Source: Phycisphaerales bacterium
Lineage (GTDB): Bacteria; Planctomycetota; Phycisphaerae; Phycisphaerales; UBA1924
Direction of reading: 5' to 3'
Assembly: GCA_019747615.1 (NCBI GenBank)
Contig: JAIEQQ010000096.1
Location: 1-7,930 of the forward strand
Length of the DNA: 7,930 bases
Shown here in pieces: positions 5,134 through 7,930 of the stretch (the stretch's first letter is position 1; every line of letters begins with the position of its first letter). The notes below the pieces were generated by a model. That model made no database searches, was not told where the DNA came from, and saw only the letters and a program-made list of their open reading frames with translations. Both the position numbers and the translations under genes were made by a program.

Positions 5134-6885
5134 GTGCTGACCCCGGCGGAACTCCAAGATGTGAAGGGCAAGAAGCTCGGTCGTATTCTGACCAAGCTTG
5201 GCAAGTGCACCCGTGAACAGGTTCACGCGGCGCTCGAGATTCAGAAGTCAGGCCGCAAAGTCCAGATCGGGTTACTCCTGGTCGAGCTTGGCCATCTCCA
5301 GCCTCAAGACATCGAAGAAGGCCTCGCCGCTCAGGCCGGCCTCGGCTACGTCGACCTGACCGGCGTCGAGCTGGCCAAGGAAGTCATTGACTCGCTCCCC
5401 AGCGAGACCGTGCAGTCGTACCAAGTCGTGCCGATCGAGTACCGACCGGCCGGCAAGAAGCTCAAGATCGCGATGAAGTCGCGCGACAACTTCCGCGCGG
5501 TTGATGACCTGCGGCTGCTGATGGGCTTCAGCGTTGAAGCCGTTATCACCGCCCCGGCCCATGTCGACGCAATCATCAAGAAGTACTACAGCAAGCAGGA
5601 GTCGGTGACGGACGTCGTCAGCGAGCTCGCGAAGGACCAGGATCTCGCCAAGCTCGCCGCGGCGGGCGGCAAGGGCGGGATGTCGATCGACCTGGACGCG
5701 GTGATGGACGCCGCGAGCGACAATCGGGTCATCAAGCTGCTGAACCTCGTGCTTCTGCAGGCGATCAAGGACCGAGCCAGCGATATCCACTTCGAGCCGT
5801 TCGAAGACGAGTTCAAGATGCGCTACCGCATCGACGGCGTGCTCTACGAGATGGTGCCTCCGCCCAAGGCGCTGGGCCCGGCCATCACCAGCCGCGTGAA
5901 GGTCATGGCGAAGCTGGACATCGCCGAACGCCGCCTGCCGCAGGACGGCCGTATCGAGCTGACCGTCGGCGGCGCACCGGTTGACCTTCGTGTCAGCGTG
6001 CTGCCCACGATGCACGGCGAAAGCGTCGTCATGCGTGTGCTGGATCGCAGCAACGTCAAGCTCTCGCTCGATCGCATCGGCATGCGTGAGGATGACCTGG
6101 CGGTCTTCCGCCGGCTCATCAACAAGCCCAACGGCATCGTCGTCGTCACCGGCCCGACCGGCAGCGGCAAAACCACCACGCTCTACGCGGCTTTGCAAGA
6201 GCTGAACGACATCGAGACCAAGATCCTCACCGCCGAGGACCCGGTCGAATACGACATCGACGGCCTGTGCCAGGTGCAGGTGAACCCGGAAGTTGAGCTG
6301 ACCTTCGCCAAGGCGCTGCGAAGCTTCCTCCGTCAAGACCCGGACGTGATCCTCGTCGGTGAAATTCGCGACCTTGAGACCGCCGAGATCGCGGTCCAGG
6401 CGTCGCTGACGGGTCACTTGGTGCTCAGCACGCTGCACACCAACGACGCGCCGAGCAGCGTCATCCGACTGGTGGACCTGGGGATGGAGCCGTTCCTTCT
6501 GACGGCGACGATGGAAGGCGTTGTCGCCCAGCGACTGTGCCGCACGATCTGCCAGCGCTGCAAGTACGCGTACGACCCGACGGAAGAGCAGTTGATGGAG
6601 CTGGGCCTCAAGCCCGAGATGATCCAGGGCAAGAAGTTCTTCCGCGGCAAGGGCTGCGACAACTGCTTCGGCTCCGGCTATCGCGGGCGCATGGCGATCT
6701 TCGAGATCATGACGCTGACCGACGAGATGCGCGACCAGATCATGAAGAAGGCCAGCACGAACGTCCTGCGGGCGATCGCAAAGCGCAACGGCATGCGGTC
6801 GCTGCGCGAGTGCGGCTTGCTTGGGATCTTCGAAGGGCTCACGACGCTCGACGAAGTCATCCGCGAGACGATCGCGGAGGATTGA
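5134..6885 (+). CDS. pilB: Type IV pilus / type II secretion assembly ATPase (PilB/GspE family), copy 2
   Basis: This is a second complete extension-type ATPase, 583 residues with a GTG start, paralogous to the one at 1836-3557. The N-terminal MshEN domain holds two tandem motifs: KLG (14-16) with Gly23 and Gln37, then QIG (44-46) with Gly53 and Gln67. These follow the c-di-GMP-binding consensus of MshE more closely than copy 1 does. A Gly/Ala/Lys-rich linker (about 150-195) precedes the ATPase. RASDIHFEP opens the N2 lobe; Walker A is GPTGSGKT (Lys346), the Asp box has Glu368-Asp369, Walker B is GEIRD (409-413, Glu410) and the His box runs from His428 to His435. Zinc cysteines are C473-x2-C476 and C508-x2-C511. 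The protein is thus predicted to be active. It has its own leader region and is followed after 147 bp by pilC, its likely platform partner. It may drive the main pilus, with copy 1 as an alternative motor or the reverse. Confidence 0.93.
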   Translation: MLTPAELQDVKGKKLGRILTKLGKCTREQVHAALEIQKSGRKVQIGLLLVELGHLQPQDIEEGLAAQAGLGYVDLTGVELAKEVIDSLPSETVQSYQVVPIEYRPAGKKLKIAMKSRDNFRAVDDLRLLMGFSVEAVITAPAHVDAIIKKYYSKQESVTDVVSELAKDQDLAKLAAAGGKGGMSIDLDAVMDAASDNRVIKLLNLVLLQAIKDRASDIHFEPFEDEFKMRYRIDGVLYEMVPPPKALGPAITSRVKVMAKLDIAERRLPQDGRIELTVGGAPVDLRVSVLPTMHGESVVMRVLDRSNVKLSLDRIGMREDDLAVFRRLINKPNGIVVVTGPTGSGKTTTLYAALQELNDIETKILTAEDPVEYDIDGLCQVQVNPEVELTFAKALRSFLRQDPDVILVGEIRDLETAEIAVQASLTGHLVLSTLHTNDAPSSVIRLVDLGMEPFLLTATMEGVVAQRLCRTICQRCKYAYDPTEEQLMELGLKPEMIQGKKFFRGKGCDNCFGSGYRGRMAIFEIMTLTDEMRDQIMKKASTNVLRAIAKRNGMRSLRECGLLGIFEGLTTLDEVIRETIAED

Positions 6886-6887
6886 GT

Positions 6888-6929
6888 GGGAATAGGCACT
6901 GGGCACTGGGCATCAGGCACTGGAAAGAA
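6888..6929 (+). repeat. Heptamer tandem repeat just after pilB-2
   Basis: Six 7-nt units keep exact register: GGGAATA, GGCACTG, GGCACTG, GGCATCA, GGCACTG, GAAAGAA. The array begins 2 nt after the pilB-2 stop codon. A GGAAAGAA at its end recurs at 6939-6946. No hairpin with a T tract is present, so it is not an obvious terminator. Its degenerate units suggest an old slippage array. Confidence 0.75.
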
Positions 6930-6991
6930 CCAGGAACCGGAAAGAAATCGATCGTGGCGCGGCGTTGTGCGGGTTTCTGACCGCGACGCGC

Positions 6992-7009
6992 AGCGAGTGA
7001 AGCGAGTGA
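6992..7009 (+). repeat. Perfect 9-nt tandem duplication before pilC
   Basis: AGCGAGTGA occurs twice back to back, ending 23 nt before the pilC ATG and just before its Shine-Dalgarno. The inner segment GAGTGAAGCGAGTG (6995-7008) matches GAGTGAAGTGAGTG at 4974-4987 upstream of pilB-2 at 13 of 14 positions. Confidence 0.75.
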
Positions 7010-7032
7010 GTTGACACGCGGGAGCATTCACC

Positions 7033-7930
7033 ATGGCGACATTCACGTACGAAGCACTGAACGCATCCGGCAAGGCCCAGAAGGGCGCGATCGAGGCCGG
7101 CAGCAGCGAAGAGGCTATTCAAAAGATTAAGCAGCAGGGCTTCTTCCCGACCTCCGTTCGCGAGCAGAAGGGCGCCAAGAAGGGCCCGTCACAGGAGGAT
7201 TTCGCAAAGGCAAAGAAGAAGAAGGGCCAGGGACTGGCCATCAGCATCGGCGGCATCAGCAACAAGACCCGCACGCTCTTCACGCGCCAACTCTCCACGC
7301 TCCAGGACGCCGGTCTGCCGCTGCTGCGCTCGCTCCAGATTCTCGAGGAGCAGCAGAAGCCCGGCAAGTTCAAGGGCATCATGCAGAGCGTCTGCGAAGA
7401 CGTTGAGGGCGGCACGAGCCTGTCAGAGGCGATGTCGCGTCACCCCGCCGCGTTCGATCGTCTCTATACCAAAATGGTCAACGCCGGCGAGATCGGCGGC
7501 GTGCTGGACATCATCCTCCAGCGTCTCGCGGAGTTCATGGAGAAGGCCCAGCGTCTGAAGCGCAAGGTCGTCGGCGCGATGATCTACCCGGTGATGGTCA
7601 TCATCGTCGCCGTGTCCATCGTGACGTTCATCATGGTCTTCATCATCCCGAAGTTCCGCGAGATCTTCGCCGAGTTCGGCGTCGAACTTCCGCTGCTGAC
7701 CAAGATCCTGACGCAGACTTCCGGCTGGGTCGCCGGCCTTGAGCCGGGCCAGCGCATTCCCGGCTGGGTGTTCATCGTCTTTGTTCCGATCATCATCTTC
7801 GTGGTCTTCAAGTTCGGCCGCAAGACCGGGCCGGGACGCGCGACGATCGACACCGTGGCGCTCTACACCCCGGGCATCGGCACGCTGGTCAAGAAGACCA
7901 CCATCGCCCGCTTCACCCGCACGCTGGGCA
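7033..7930 (+). CDS. pilC: Type IV pilus / type II secretion inner-membrane platform protein PilC/GspF, C-terminus cut by window edge
   Basis: PilC/GspF is the polytopic inner-membrane platform on which PilB and PilT hexamers act. The frame is open from the ATG to the right edge, giving 299 codons of a usual 400 or so. MATFTYEALNASGKAQKG is the standard family start. It is followed by the small N-domain (EAIQKIKQQGFFP) and a lysine-rich linker with KKKK near residue 62. The first T2SSF domain (about 78-205) includes LFTRQLSTLQDAGLPLLRSL, GGTSLSEAM and MVNAGEIGGVLD, all family hallmarks. The first membrane helix spans about 184-208 (MIYPVMVIIVAVSIVTFIMV), and the second is about 245-261. The start of the second T2SSF domain (IARFTRTLG) is visible at the edge. 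GGGAG at 7020-7024, 8 nt before the ATG, supports the start. It lies 147 bp after pilB-2, in the classical pilB-pilC order once PilT is set aside. Family certainty is high; pilus versus secretion use rests on the neighbouring pilT. Confidence 0.94.
   Translation, partial: MATFTYEALNASGKAQKGAIEAGSSEEAIQKIKQQGFFPTSVREQKGAKKGPSQEDFAKAKKKKGQGLAISIGGISNKTRTLFTRQLSTLQDAGLPLLRSLQILEEQQKPGKFKGIMQSVCEDVEGGTSLSEAMSRHPAAFDRLYTKMVNAGEIGGVLDIILQRLAEFMEKAQRLKRKVVGAMIYPVMVIIVAVSIVTFIMVFIIPKFREIFAEFGVELPLLTKILTQTSGWVAGLEPGQRIPGWVFIVFVPIIIFVVFKFGRKTGPGRATIDTVALYTPGIGTLVKKTTIARFTRTLG

Noticed and set aside
5272..6906. Long minus-strand open frame of 544 codons opposite pilB-2
   Set aside because: It is the antisense shadow of a clear PilB-family gene in high-GC DNA; its translation is rich in His, Asp, Val, Ala and Arg with no family motif.
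6956..6990. Imperfect GC-rich inverted repeat in the pilB-2/pilC spacer, considered as a terminator
   Set aside because: The stem has internal mismatches and no T tract follows.
7011..7016. TTGACA, a perfect -35 hexamer
   Set aside because: A matching -10 would fall inside the pilC coding start, so it cannot drive pilC; probably chance.

Overview
The window is high-GC DNA whose coding strands fall into two divergent blocks. On the minus strand, read right to left, a stand-alone phosphopantothenoylcysteine synthetase (coaB, 1718-870) overlaps by 20 bp an RluA-family pseudouridine synthase (889-1) that runs off the left edge. On the plus strand lies a type IV pilus / type II secretion-like motor cluster: an assembly ATPase of the PilB/GspE family (1836-3557), a retraction ATPase PilT (3634-4782), a second PilB/GspE-family ATPase (5134-6885) and the inner-membrane platform protein PilC/GspF (from 7033, cut by the right edge).

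The host is probably an environmental Gram-negative bacterium. I lean to Planctomycetota (Phycisphaerae-like). The grounds are high GC, paralogous MshEN-type PilB ATPases beside PilT and PilC, CoaB split from CoaC, long disordered basic N-terminal extensions on housekeeping enzymes, and repeat-filled spacers. No marker gene is present, so this is an inference of moderate to low confidence; another high-GC group such as Myxococcota cannot be excluded.

Layout: 1-889 RluA-type enzyme; 870-1718 CoaB; 1719-1835 divergent promoter region; 1836-4782 pilB-1 and pilT, separated by 76 bp holding an octamer tandem repeat; about 4817-4840 a rho-independent terminator; 4783-5133 a 351-bp gene-free region with direct repeats, a hairpin and a weak promoter candidate; 5134-6885 pilB-2; 6886-7032 a spacer with heptamer and nonamer tandem repeats; 7033-7930 pilC.

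Functionally, PilB-type hexamers power pilin polymerisation through the PilC platform and PilT powers depolymerisation, so this is one extension/retraction motor module. The terminator after pilT suggests two transcription units, pilB-1/pilT and pilB-2/pilC. I see no wholly new system. The points most worth checking are the duplicated extension motor, whose two copies differ in how well they match the c-di-GMP-binding MshEN motif; an (S[I/V]D[K/R])n linker repeat in PilB-1; exact-period short tandem repeats in the spacers; and the unusual domain layout of CoaB and the RluA-like enzyme.
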